Below, piece by piece: positions 1 to 9,201 of a stretch of DNA of 64,000 bases. The translations under genes and the position numbers were made by a program. The notes beneath the pieces are model-generated. The model was not told the DNA's origin. It saw nothing but the letters and a program-made list of their open reading frames with translations, and searched no databases. Within the stretch, counting starts at the first letter, position 1; each line of letters starts with the position of its first letter. The stretch is from NCBI RefSeq assembly GCF_963678545.1, contig NZ_OY782870.1:2170001-2234000 (forward strand), in the 5' to 3' direction. Source of the stretch: an uncultured Methanomethylovorans sp. (lineage in GTDB: Archaea > Halobacteriota > Methanosarcinia > Methanosarcinales > Methanosarcinaceae).

Positions 1-2
1 AT

Positions 3-1436
3 AGTGGAATTGGTATCTCAAAAGAAAATCATAGTAAGATATTTGAATCATTTTCACAGGCTGATGGATCTATCACTCGCAAGTTTGGCGGAACAGGACT
101 GGGATTGACAATTTCAAATAAATTGCTTAATAAAATGGGTTCACGACTTGAACTTGAAAGCGAGCCTGGAAAAGGCAGTGTCTTTTATTTTACGGTCAAA
201 TTGCAAGCAGAAAAAAACAAATCATTTGACAGTAAATGCATGGAAATACACAATGCCCTTATATTGGACGATAATATCACCAGCTGTTCCATATTGCAAA
301 ACATACTGAAAAAGAAAGACATTCAAACAGATATTGCAATTACCTCAGCAGAAGCATTTGAAATGCTCAATAAAGAAAAAAAGTACGATTTGATCATTGT
401 AGACTACCACATGCCTGACACGGATGGCCTGAAATTTATTCGTAGCATACGTAAAATGCTTCATTCGGACCCTGATAAGCAGCAAATAATATTTTTATAT
501 AATTCAAATGATGGACCCCAGATACTTGACGAGTTAAAACAGCTGGGGGTGCATTCCTATCTGGTCAAACCGGTAAAAGTAACAGAATTGTTCGAAGCGT
601 TTGATAAGCTTAGTTCCTTTGAAGGCAAACATAAAGAACACACTACAGAAGAGAAAAAACTATTAGTTATTCATCCTGTGGATAGAGTCTACACTATTAT
701 GATTGCTGATGACAATGAAACTAATATGATGCTGGCTTCGGCAATTGTCTCAAAATTGATACCTGGAGTAAAGGTTCTTAAAGCCAAAGATGGAAAAGAG
801 GCACTACAAATATTCAGGGAGATCACACCGGATTTAGTATTGATGGACATACAAATGCCCGGAATGAGTGGATATGAGACTGCAATAGCTATTAGGAACT
901 TTGAAGCGAACAGCAATAGTCATGTTCCAATAATTGCACTAACTGCTGGCACTGTGAAAGGCGAGTTGGAACGCTGCAAGCAAGCAGGGATGGACGATTA
1001 TATCACAAAACCTGTTATATCAGGAACGATTCAATCTGTTTTGCAGAGATGGCTGGTTGACAGCGACTCTTCTGAAGAATGTATAGATAAGAAGTATCAA
1101 CCTGTTCATTTTGACAAGAGGCTATTAATGGAAAACTTGGGGAATAATGAAGAATTAATTAATAGTCTGATAACCACAGCACTGAAATCCCTGTCCAAGA
1201 ATCTTGATAAACTAACAATTGCTTTTTCAGAAAAGAATGTGAAAGAAGTCAAAAGATATGCGCATCAAATAAAAGGTACTGCTCTTAATATTGGTTTTAA
1301 TATTTTAGCGGAATTAGCAGAACAGGTAGAGAGTGCTATTGAATTTAATGACATAAAAACGAGTGATTTATTGGAAAGCATGAAATATGAAATGGAGACT
1401 TTAAAGCGCGACATTGGCGAGCTATCCCTAAACTAA
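3..1436 (+). CDS. Hybrid sensor histidine kinase, C-terminal part (truncated by window start)
   Basis: The frame is open from base 3, so the gene begins upstream. It opens inside a HATPase domain (SGIGIS near the start, then the G2 box GGTGLGLTISN). Two receiver domains follow: REC1 with phospho-acceptor Asp in VDYHMPDTDG and REC2 with Asp in LMDIQMPGMSG and the conserved Lys of YITKPV. A C-terminal HPt domain carries AHQIKGTALNIG with the phosphorylatable His. The order kinase-REC-REC-HPt is that of a phosphorelay hybrid kinase. The ATG at 105 lies inside the HATPase domain and is not the real start. Sensor domain and ligand are not visible. Confidence 0.93.
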   Translation, partial: SGIGISKENHSKIFESFSQADGSITRKFGGTGLGLTISNKLLNKMGSRLELESEPGKGSVFYFTVKLQAEKNKSFDSKCMEIHNALILDDNITSCSILQNILKKKDIQTDIAITSAEAFEMLNKEKKYDLIIVDYHMPDTDGLKFIRSIRKMLHSDPDKQQIIFLYNSNDGPQILDELKQLGVHSYLVKPVKVTELFEAFDKLSSFEGKHKEHTTEEKKLLVIHPVDRVYTIMIADDNETNMMLASAIVSKLIPGVKVLKAKDGKEALQIFREITPDLVLMDIQMPGMSGYETAIAIRNFEANSNSHVPIIALTAGTVKGELERCKQAGMDDYITKPVISGTIQSVLQRWLVDSDSSEECIDKKYQPVHFDKRLLMENLGNNEELINSLITTALKSLSKNLDKLTIAFSEKNVKEVKRYAHQIKGTALNIGFNILAELAEQVESAIEFNDIKTSDLLESMKYEMETLKRDIGELSLN

Positions 1437-1496
1437 TAGAAATGGCACCAAAAACTTGATATTTACTGTAATGTATGTTGGTGGTGGTGAGCAGCT

Positions 1497-1679
1497 GTGA
1501 AAGAAGAAATGATGGAGATTCTTGCCTGCCCCTTATGTAAGGGCGACCTTGTTCTAAACATTCAAAGCAAAGAGGGCAATGAAATAATAAAAGGTACTTT
1601 GTACTGTAAGAAGTGCAATGAGTATTATCCAATCGATGAAGGAATACCTAATATGTTGCCTCCACACTTGAGGGAATGA
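1497..1679 (+). CDS. Trm112-like zinc-ribbon protein
   Basis: A 60-residue protein starting at GTG, preceded by GGTGGTGAG. Two Cys pairs (CPLC near residue 11 and CKKC near residue 37) followed by YYPIDEGIPNMLP are the signature of the Trm112/YcaR family. Archaeal Trm112 proteins bind and activate class I methyltransferases acting on tRNA, rRNA or translation factors. The gene is followed closely by a membrane-protein gene and pyrG on the same strand, suggesting one transcript. The partner methyltransferase is not in the window. Family assignment is good; the exact target is unknown. Confidence 0.8.
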   Translation: MKEEMMEILACPLCKGDLVLNIQSKEGNEIIKGTLYCKKCNEYYPIDEGIPNMLPPHLRE

Positions 1680-1689
1680 GGGACATCAA

Positions 1690-2358
1690 TTGCAAGTAGT
1701 TCACATTAACAGACTGGGCATCAATTCCATTGAATTTGATATGGAATCAATGGAGATACCTCTTTCTCCTGGAGAGGAAAAGAGTTTTGAGATAGTAATT
1801 ATCAATTACGGCTCACCTACACATGTACATATTTCCGTAAGCGATACTCTCAAGCATAATGTCACAATACTTGAAGATAATCCATACGTAACTCATGAAG
1901 ATTATGTCCCCGTAGTAGTCCGTATACCATTCGATGGGAAAAAGATATATCAAGGGGATTTTTTTGTTACAGTCAGCCACGGCGCGAGGAAGAGTAGTTT
2001 TTCCATGGTCCTTGGCCAACCATTAACAAGCACTGATTCCAGATCCATAGAGGTCGATGACTCCCTATCAGCACCTAATCAAGTATATGTAAAGAAAAAG
2101 AAGTCTGCTGGTACATGGAAAGAGCAGTTACCGGATGTATCCTTCGATATGCTGAAATGTAATTATGAGACTGCGATCTCCAAAGTAACAGTATTTCTTT
2201 CAGGAATCCTACTGGTAATCCTACTTATAGCTACAGTTTCAAGAATATTCTCGTATGGAATCAGCAGTGTTCACGGCTTCTATTTTTCAGTAGCCTTATC
2301 AATAGTTTTTACTGCATTCTGTGTATATCTCTTAATAAAGCTTCCAATATTCAAGTGA
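1690..2358 (+). CDS. Membrane-anchored protein of unknown function between trm112-like gene and pyrG
   Basis: 222 residues from a TTG start that sits about 7 nt after GAGGG. The first roughly 100 residues look like a beta-rich domain (SPGEEKSFEIVI, DYVPVVVRIPF), followed by a linker and two hydrophobic segments at about residues 160-180 and 195-218. The N-terminal domain has no signal peptide. It ends 18 nt before the pyrG start and probably shares its transcript. I do not recognise a named family with confidence. Confidence 0.75.
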   Translation: MQVVHINRLGINSIEFDMESMEIPLSPGEEKSFEIVIINYGSPTHVHISVSDTLKHNVTILEDNPYVTHEDYVPVVVRIPFDGKKIYQGDFFVTVSHGARKSSFSMVLGQPLTSTDSRSIEVDDSLSAPNQVYVKKKKSAGTWKEQLPDVSFDMLKCNYETAISKVTVFLSGILLVILLIATVSRIFSYGISSVHGFYFSVALSIVFTAFCVYLLIKLPIFK

Positions 2359-2376
2359 TCGAGGTAGTTGAGCCAC

Positions 2377-3972
2377 ATGAAATATATCGTAGTTACAGGC
2401 GGAGTTATGAGCGGTCTTGGAAAAGGCATCACTGCCGCATCCATTGGCAGGAACCTTAAGAACATAGGATATAAGGTCACAGCCATCAAGATCGATCCAT
2501 ACATTAACATTGATGCAGGGACTATGAGTCCCTACCAGCATGGAGAAGTCTTCGTGCTTAAGGACGGAGGAGAAGTTGATCTTGATCTTGGAAATTATGA
2601 ACGTTTCCTTGATACGGAACTTACCCGGGATCATAATTTGACAACAGGTAAGATCTATCAATCTGTCATCCTGAAAGAACGCAGGGGAGATTATCTTGGA
2701 AAAACGGTCCAGATCATTCCTCACATCACCAATGAAATCAAGGACAAGATCAGAAAGGTTGCAGCAAAGAGTGGTGCAGATATCTGTCTTATTGAAGTGG
2801 GAGGCACTGTAGGTGACATTGAAAGCATGCCTTTCCTTGAAGCTGTCAGACAGATGCACCGTGAAGAGAAGACTGAAGACCTTGTCTTTGTCCATGTGAC
2901 GCTTGTACCAATAGATACCCAGGGTGAGCAGAAGACAAAGCCAACCCAGCATTCTGTCAAAGAGCTCAGAGAACTGGGATTGACACCAAATATCATTGTC
3001 GCCAGGTGCAAAGAACCTCTTTCCAGAAGCACCGCTTCAAAGATATCTATGTTCTGTGATGTACCAGAAGAAGCTGTTATCAGTGCCCATGATGCAAAGG
3101 ACATCTATGAACTGCCTCTTTTGATGGATAAAGAAGGTCTCACCCAATATCTGATTAAGCGTCTTTGTCTAACATCTACCACCTACGACTCTGCATGGGT
3201 TGAAATGGTAGAGCGTATGAAGAAGCTTAAGGGCCAGGTAAATATTTGTATCGTAGGAAAGTACACACACCTTGAAGATTCATACCTCAGTATCAGTGCA
3301 TCTATCAAACATGCTTCTATAGAATGTGGCTGCGACTATGTTGCTGATTGGATGAATGCAGAAACACTGGAGGAAGACCCCGAATGTCTCAAAAAACTTG
3401 ATGTATATGATGGTATTTTGGTTCCAGGCGGTTTCGGGGAGCGAGGAACTGAAGGTAAAATGATGGCTATAAGGTATGCACGCGAGCACAATATACCATT
3501 TTTAGGTCTTTGTCTTGGAATGCAGCTAGCCGTCATAGAGTTCGCGAGGAATGTAGTGGGTCTTAAAGGGGCTAACAGTACTGAATTCAATGAGGATACC
3601 CCCTATCCTGTCATAGATATACTTCCTGAGCAGGAAGGAGTGGAGGATATGGGAGCCACAATGAGACTGGGCGATTATGAAGCTCAGCTTACACCAGGTT
3701 CCCTTGCAGAGAAGGTCTACAGCTCATGCAAGATAACAGAACGTCACAGACACAGGTATGAAGTAAATCCAAATTTTGTGGACAAATTACAGGAAAAAGG
3801 CCTTGTGTTCTCCGGGGTTAACAGGAATCGTATGGAAATATGTGAACTTATAGACCATCCGTTCTTCTTTGCTTCTCAGTTTCATCCTGAGTTCAAGTCA
3901 AGACCAGGTAGGCCTTCCCCACCATTTAAGGCATTCATATGTACAATGATGGAAAGGCAGAAAAAGGAGTAA
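2377..3972 (+). CDS. pyrG: CTP synthase
   Basis: Converts UTP to CTP with glutamine as nitrogen donor. The N-terminal synthetase domain begins [20 protein letters not shown] with the P-loop; the C-terminal class I glutamine amidotransferase has the nucleophile elbow GLCLGMQ and the His/Glu pair in SQFHPEF. Length (531 aa) is normal. I chose ATG 2377 because GAGGTAG at 2361-2367 is about 10 nt upstream of it; an upstream in-frame TTG at 2368 would leave almost no spacing. It is followed by a strong hairpin. Confidence 0.97.
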   Translation: MKYIVVTGGVMSGLGKGITAASIGRNLKNIGYKVTAIKIDPYINIDAGTMSPYQHGEVFVLKDGGEVDLDLGNYERFLDTELTRDHNLTTGKIYQSVILKERRGDYLGKTVQIIPHITNEIKDKIRKVAAKSGADICLIEVGGTVGDIESMPFLEAVRQMHREEKTEDLVFVHVTLVPIDTQGEQKTKPTQHSVKELRELGLTPNIIVARCKEPLSRSTASKISMFCDVPEEAVISAHDAKDIYELPLLMDKEGLTQYLIKRLCLTSTTYDSAWVEMVERMKKLKGQVNICIVGKYTHLEDSYLSISASIKHASIECGCDYVADWMNAETLEEDPECLKKLDVYDGILVPGGFGERGTEGKMMAIRYAREHNIPFLGLCLGMQLAVIEFARNVVGLKGANSTEFNEDTPYPVIDILPEQEGVEDMGATMRLGDYEAQLTPGSLAEKVYSSCKITERHRHRYEVNPNFVDKLQEKGLVFSGVNRNRMEICELIDHPFFFASQFHPEFKSRPGRPSPPFKAFICTMMERQKKE

Positions 3973-3981
3973 TAATTCAAA

Positions 3982-4004
3982 AGGTGCATTTACAAAATGC
4001 ACCT
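3982..4004 (+). terminator. Hairpin terminator after pyrG
   Basis: A perfect 10-bp inverted repeat (AGGTGCATTT / AAATGCACCT) with a 3-nt loop, 10 nt after the pyrG stop and extended outward by TTCA/TGAA. T-rich sequence (GAATTTAG, then GTTTTGTTTAAAA) follows. It likely ends the trm112-like/pyrG transcript. Confidence 0.7.
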
Positions 4005-4109
4005 GAATTTAGTAATGGTTTTGTTTAAAATTAATGATTATGAAATTGGAAAATGTTATAGATGATTGAATTGGCACTGTAAAATTACGAGATTTCTCTT
4101 TTCCTTATT

Positions 4110-4217
4110 GTGGTACTAATTGGAGTGCTGGTTATAGCTACCGGATGCATCTCGAAACCTATAGATTCATCCGCAGATTTGAGTGGTGCCACGACGTCTG
4201 TTGACCTGACTTACTAA
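4110..4217 (+). pseudogene. Short lipoprotein-like remnant
   Basis: In the 556-bp gap after pyrG, an open stretch from GTG 4110 to TAA 4217 encodes 35 residues that look like the start of an archaeal lipoprotein: a hydrophobic core ending in the lipobox IATGC, then a Ser/Thr-rich linker, then a stop. There is no clear ATG or ribosome binding site. It resembles the leader of the larger lipoprotein at 4529 and may be a truncated relative. The rest of the gap (4218-4528) holds the promoter of the next gene and nothing else I can name. Confidence 0.35.
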
Positions 4218-4528
4218 ACCAAACAGCTAACCCCCTTTATATTTAGTAGGAAAACGGGACTCTGCAGGGAATATCCATCTCATACATTTTATGCAGTGGT
4301 AATTTCAAAAGTTGCGGCACATGATTAACCGCAATATTTATTTATTACAATTTTTACACTAACAAGGTTTCTTGTGCTCAAATTCTAATAATAAAGGTCA
4401 ATCCAGAGGATAAGTCTGTATCCAATTTCATATAGTATCTTTTATAAAGATACATTATGGATATTATGGGTGTCCCTCTACTTTATTTTATGCTAGGGAT
4501 TTATAAGTAGATACTGTAATTTTTATGT

Positions 4529-6337
4529 ATGAGAAAGTATACACTTTTTATTATCGTTACACTCGTGACGGTAGCCATCCTTGGTGCCGGCTGTACAGAC
4601 AAAGGAACAACTTTACCCCTGAATCAATCGGCTAATGCTTCCTCTGCATCCCCGGAAGAGGTTGTGGCTTTTGTAGAGAAAGCTTATGAATATGCCCATA
4701 TACACGGACAGGGAGCTGCTCTTCGCGAATTCAATAACCAAACCGGTCAGTTTGTTGATGGTGAACTTTATATATTCGCCTATGACTCCATAGGCAAAAC
4801 ACTAGCCCTCCCCTTCCAGCCCGAGATCATCGGCACAAGCCGATGGGATACCAAGGATACGAATGGTACCTTATATATTCAGAATGCTGTCACAACCGCA
4901 CAGTCAGGTGGAGGATTCATCCGATACCTCTATGCAGACCCTGCAGACAACTTCACCGTCAAACAAAAACTCAGCTACGTGATGATGGTGGACTCTGGAT
5001 GGCTCATCGGTGCAGGCATCTATGATTCGCAGGACAATTCACTGATTGTTAAAGAAGGGACAGATCCCCAGACAAGAGAGATCCTGAATTCTTTTGTAGA
5101 TGAAGCGATTGATTATGCTAAGAAAAATGGGAAAGAGACTGCAATCAAGGAGTTCAACAACCTAAACGGAAGTTTTGTCCGTGACAATCTTTATATTTAT
5201 GCCTTTGACTACAATGGAACTACCTTATCACTGCCATACCAACCACAATTGATTGGAACTGATCTCTCAAATCTTCAAGATCCTTACGGGGTGAATTACA
5301 CAAAGATAGAGACCCTCTTGGCAAAGCAAGGTGGGGGTTTCGTTTTCTACCATTATTACGACCCAGCCAACAATATGACTCTCGAACCAAAGATGAGTTA
5401 TGTCCAGAAAGTAGACGATACATGGTGGCTAGGCGCAGGCATCTACCTCTCAGAAGCAGAGCAAAAGATGACAACAAATGACCTGGCTGAGTTTGTAAAG
5501 AATGCCTCAGAATATGCAACTACAGTCACAGAGCAGACGGCTCTTTCTGAATTTTCGAAAAAGGACGGGGAGTTTTCCCGTGGTAATGAATATATCTATG
5601 CCTACGATTATAACGGCACACTCCTTGCACACCCGTACCAACCGGAGCTGGTCGGGACGAACCGGTCAAACTGGACCGATGTACGTGGACTCCCAATGAT
5701 ACAAATTGGTGCTTACACCGCGTCTAATGGCGGCGGTTTCATCGCCTACATGTACCCTGCACCTGAGAGTGGAGTTATTGATGAGAAAGCACTGGATACC
5801 TATGAACCGAAGATTGGCTACGTCTACCCTGTTGACGAAAACTGGTGGATTGGATCAGGAGTATACTTATCAGACATCAAGTCTGCAGACCCCGGCCAGC
5901 CGGATGCCTTATCGCAGATGACAAAACTCGTGGAAAACTGTGCTGCTTATGGACGCGAAAAAGGATCTGCTAGTGCATTTGCTGAGATCTCAAACCGCTC
6001 CGGAATGTTTGTAAATGAAGAAGGGCACTATATCTACGCCTACGATTACAATGGTACTCTTCTGGCCCACCCATACCTGCCAGAGAAAATCGGATCAAGT
6101 CTTATCGAGAAACATGATTCATTTGGTATGGAAACTATCCGAGCATTATCTGAGACCGCACACTCTGGTGGAGGTTATGTAGTATTTATCTGGCCAAACC
6201 CCAATAATGAGAACAAAGAAGAGCTGAAGATCGGATATGTCCTCCCGGTAGATGACAACTGGTGGGTCGGCTCAGGCATATATTTGAGCGAAATCACTGG
6301 AGAGAAGGCATCTATCCCCTCTCCGATTTCCGGATGA
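4529..6337 (+). CDS. Extracellular lipoprotein with four tandem Cache domains
   Basis: A lipoprotein signal (hydrophobic core then LGAGC, Cys22) is followed by four consecutive copies, each about 125-140 residues, of a single-Cache-like unit. The diagnostic pieces recur in each: AxEYAxxxG, ALxEF, a YIYAYDYNGT-like strand, the QPExIG turn, GGGF and finally VDxxWWxGxGIY. No transmembrane, kinase or chemotaxis domain follows, so it is probably a surface-anchored small-molecule binder. A TATA-like ATTTATAAG at 4499-4507 lies about 26 nt before the ATG, suggesting a nearly leaderless transcript. Ligand unknown. Confidence 0.88.
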   Translation: MRKYTLFIIVTLVTVAILGAGCTDKGTTLPLNQSANASSASPEEVVAFVEKAYEYAHIHGQGAALREFNNQTGQFVDGELYIFAYDSIGKTLALPFQPEIIGTSRWDTKDTNGTLYIQNAVTTAQSGGGFIRYLYADPADNFTVKQKLSYVMMVDSGWLIGAGIYDSQDNSLIVKEGTDPQTREILNSFVDEAIDYAKKNGKETAIKEFNNLNGSFVRDNLYIYAFDYNGTTLSLPYQPQLIGTDLSNLQDPYGVNYTKIETLLAKQGGGFVFYHYYDPANNMTLEPKMSYVQKVDDTWWLGAGIYLSEAEQKMTTNDLAEFVKNASEYATTVTEQTALSEFSKKDGEFSRGNEYIYAYDYNGTLLAHPYQPELVGTNRSNWTDVRGLPMIQIGAYTASNGGGFIAYMYPAPESGVIDEKALDTYEPKIGYVYPVDENWWIGSGVYLSDIKSADPGQPDALSQMTKLVENCAAYGREKGSASAFAEISNRSGMFVNEEGHYIYAYDYNGTLLAHPYLPEKIGSSLIEKHDSFGMETIRALSETAHSGGGYVVFIWPNPNNENKEELKIGYVLPVDDNWWVGSGIYLSEITGEKASIPSPISG

Positions 6338-6400
6338 GTTCATTTATTATCGAACTTAAGTTTATAGTAATTATATACATTAAATTCGGAGGAAAGGGTT

Positions 6401-6832
6401 ATGGACATTTTTATGCAAGCTGCCCTAGAGGAAGCAAAAAAGGGGCTTGATGGGGGCGGTATTCCCATTGGGTCTGTACTCGTAAGAAATGGAAAAATAA
6501 TTGGCAGGGGACACAACATGAGAGTACAAGAGAATGATCCCCTTGCACATGCTGAAATCATCTGCATACGTAATGCAGGACGTATCGGCAATTATGGTGA
6601 TACCATCCTTTATTCAACATTGATGCCCTGTTATTTATGCGCAGGTGCTGCTGTTCAGTTTGGCATTAAAAAAGTAATTGTAGGAGAATCAGTGAATTTC
6701 TCCGGTGGTCCTGAATTCATGAGAGAGCATGGAATAGAGGTAACAGACCTGGGTGTCAAAGAGTGCATAGAAATGATGAGTAAATTCATCAGGGACAGAC
6801 CAGATCTCTGGTATGAAGACATAGGGAAGTAA
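6401..6832 (+). CDS. Cytosine deaminase, fungal (Fcy1) type
   Basis: 143 residues with the zinc site of the CDA fold: HAE (residues about 51-53) and PCYLC (about 76-80). Beyond the motifs it follows yeast cytosine deaminase along its length, including GRGHNMR, LYSTLMPC, VGESVNF and the C-terminal pattern FIRDRPDLWYEDIG. This supports deamination of cytosine to uracil rather than tRNA-adenosine or guanine deamination. It has its own TATA-like sequence near 6358-6378 and a strong GGAGG 8 nt upstream. Substrate assignment is from recalled family resemblance. Confidence 0.85.
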   Translation: MDIFMQAALEEAKKGLDGGGIPIGSVLVRNGKIIGRGHNMRVQENDPLAHAEIICIRNAGRIGNYGDTILYSTLMPCYLCAGAAVQFGIKKVIVGESVNFSGGPEFMREHGIEVTDLGVKECIEMMSKFIRDRPDLWYEDIGK

Positions 6833-6881
6833 ATCTAACAGTCACAACCTGACTGCGTTAATTCCTTTTTTTATTCTTTCC

Positions 6882-7742
6882 TTACCCAAGTTCGAAGCTC
6901 GTAACCCCATAAACCTTATCAAGCTCTATATCAGGCTCTTTTTGACTGTACATACGTATAGTCTTAAACATCACATTCATGTTGTATTTCTTAGCTATTT
7001 CCATTGCTTCTCTATTGGGCTCTGGGACGTCAAGATAAATATTCTCTTTTGGAGCTGAAGACCTAAGCGCTCTGAATATTTTTTCTGCTGTAGCTTTGTC
7101 ATCCGCAAAAAGAGGGCCTATTTTATAACCAGTCCAACATTTTCTAATCACCCCATACCCTTTGAGCTTTCCATCTTCAAGGGCTGCACAGGCATAAGAA
7201 TCTGGCTGATTTATCCATTCTTTCAGAAAACCGGAACGAGGAGCAGGAAACATTCTCCTGTCATACTCAAGGAGCTTTTCAAAAGGGACTTCGGAGATCT
7301 TTACCAGTCCATCAGGGCTTTTTCCTCCACCTTTACCTTCAAAACGCAGGTTGCTATAAGAGGATATGAATTTCATAACTTTCTGGTATTTTTCTTCATT
7401 CTCTACAACACCATCAAGTCCGATATTTCTGTCTCCCATGTATTCCATGCATTTTTCGGTTAGCTTCATTCCTATGCCTTTATTCTGAAATTCAGGTTTA
7501 ACCACATAGAGCCCCAAAAAACCAAACTTGTCATCATATGCAACAGCAGAGGCACAGCCTACTGGCTTGCCTTCAAACTCTGCTATGAAAAAACCGTTAT
7601 TGTCAGCCTCATAAAAAAAGTCTCCGTCATAGAGTCCGGGATTCCAGCCTTCAGCAGCTGCCATATCAATTGCAAACTGTACCTCTTCCCGGTTCATTAT
7701 GCGGATATTCAAGTCTTTTACTATATCTAAATCCTTATCCAT
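6882..7742 (-). CDS. GNAT-family acetyltransferase, two-domain
   Basis: The N-terminal GNAT domain has the acetyl-CoA loop pattern (VVKPEFQNKGIGMKL). A second, weaker domain follows (CAALEDGKLKGYGVIRK), matching the Acetyltransf_18-type C-terminal half found in YitI-like proteins. I chose ATG 7742 because a TTTAAATA box sits about 26 nt upstream, the spacing of a leaderless archaeal mRNA. A GTG at 7760 would extend it by six residues. It lies downstream of truD on the same strand with its own promoter inside the 36-bp gap. Substrate unknown. Confidence 0.85.
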   Translation of the reverse strand: MDKDLDIVKDLNIRIMNREEVQFAIDMAAAEGWNPGLYDGDFFYEADNNGFFIAEFEGKPVGCASAVAYDDKFGFLGLYVVKPEFQNKGIGMKLTEKCMEYMGDRNIGLDGVVENEEKYQKVMKFISSYSNLRFEGKGGGKSPDGLVKISEVPFEKLLEYDRRMFPAPRSGFLKEWINQPDSYACAALEDGKLKGYGVIRKCWTGYKIGPLFADDKATAEKIFRALRSSAPKENIYLDVPEPNREAMEIAKKYNMNVMFKTIRMYSQKEPDIELDKVYGVTSFELG

Positions 7743-7778
7743 GACAAATAATATTCTCACTTTCTATTTAAAAAGGTG

Positions 7779-9095
7779 TTAGCTCATTTTAAGAGGTTCC
7801 ACCTTCATATATTCACGTAGCACTGTAGTGGCATAGCTTCCTTTAGGAAGAGAGAACTCCACCATTACTTTTTGTTTCCCTTCGTTAAGTTCATCGCCCT
7901 GGATCTCGAATTGCGGCTGTACGTTGAGAAGAATCTCTCTTCTCTGTCCACGGGAAGCCATTGTGGGTATTTCCTGCAGCCTGAAATCTTCGGGTTTCAG
8001 TTTGAGCTCATCTATTATTGCTGCTTCCATTTCTCCGGGAATACCCGAAGCTATTTCGGTTTCGTATCCGAAAAGTGGTGCAGTGACGAATGCACGTCCT
8101 CTTTTTATAAGATTGTTCATTCCATCCAGGTTCACAACATTGACGCGCTGTATTCTTGAAGAATCAGGCAGAGAGTCACTGTTCTTAAAGCATACGATAT
8201 CCCCTTCAATTGCCTGGTTTAGAGGAATTCCAGCTTTTATCCTTGCACATATTATTCGATTAAATATGTATGACTGGAATGCGTGTACGAACATTCTACT
8301 CATACTTTCTGTTAACATTGAAAAAGAACCGATATAGTCATCAGGATGCTCTACAAGATGGTGCATCATAGCACGTTCATACCGAAGGCGTGGAGGGAAA
8401 GTTTTCAGACCCTGTCCAAAGTCTCTGCTGCTTTTTACTTCATCCCTTGCAACTCTTGTTTCTTCCGGTTCGTCTTTGAAACTATCAGCAATGTATATCA
8501 TAGCTGCTTTTTCAGCTGAACCTCTAACCAGTGCCTCTCCGACCAGATGTGTTACAGGCCTAACTGCACCAAAACGCTGTATTCCAAAGAAATTAGGCAC
8601 TCCACCCATAACCTGTATCTCAGAAGTAATAATATCCATTCTTTTCTTGAGTTCATCTTTCTCAAGGGCTATATCGCGCATGGTTATCTGGAATTTATTA
8701 CCTAGCAGATCCCCCAGTTCCACAGATCTCCTGTATCGCCCAATGGGAGTTAGCTGCAGATCTTTTATGTGTATTTTATTAACTGCTTCTTCAGAAAGAT
8801 CAAAAATACTGATACGCTGGGTAGTGATTGCTCTTTTGTCTTTGGTACCTGCAAAACCAATGCGTTTCTGGCTGATCCCAAGCGCCCTTGACAAGTCCCT
8901 AATAATGTGATTTGTATCCCAATCCTTCTTGATAAGTTCCAATATAAGGTGTTTTCCGGAATCTTCCACTTCCCAGCCAGATATTTCATTTACTACAAAA
9001 TCCTCCGGCTCCTGCCTGAGTATTCCGCCAATACCTTCGGCTGTGGTTGCGTATAACTCCATACCAATTATGTGTTCCGTTTCAGGTACCTGCAT
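7779..9095 (-). CDS. truD: tRNA pseudouridine synthase TruD
   Basis: Makes pseudouridine at position 13 of tRNA. The catalytic motif GFAGTKDKRAITTQ (Asp nucleophile near residue 86) and later NFFGIQRFG and the C-terminal SYATTVLREY are characteristic of TruD. Length 438 aa is typical for archaea. The gene runs toward 7.8 kb, in the same orientation as pth2 and the rimK-type ligase 19 kb away, and accessory DNA begins just upstream of its start. Confidence 0.96.
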   Translation of the reverse strand: MQVPETEHIIGMELYATTAEGIGGILRQEPEDFVVNEISGWEVEDSGKHLILELIKKDWDTNHIIRDLSRALGISQKRIGFAGTKDKRAITTQRISIFDLSEEAVNKIHIKDLQLTPIGRYRRSVELGDLLGNKFQITMRDIALEKDELKKRMDIITSEIQVMGGVPNFFGIQRFGAVRPVTHLVGEALVRGSAEKAAMIYIADSFKDEPEETRVARDEVKSSRDFGQGLKTFPPRLRYERAMMHHLVEHPDDYIGSFSMLTESMSRMFVHAFQSYIFNRIICARIKAGIPLNQAIEGDIVCFKNSDSLPDSSRIQRVNVVNLDGMNNLIKRGRAFVTAPLFGYETEIASGIPGEMEAAIIDELKLKPEDFRLQEIPTMASRGQRREILLNVQPQFEIQGDELNEGKQKVMVEFSLPKGSYATTVLREYMKVEPLKMS

Positions 9096-9201
9096 GAGAG
9101 GCTCTATAGTTCTGGGACTATATCAATGGTATCCCTCCGCTTGTGGATACTATAAGCTCCAAATATTTATACCATACATTAATATAGAATATACAGAAGC
9201 G

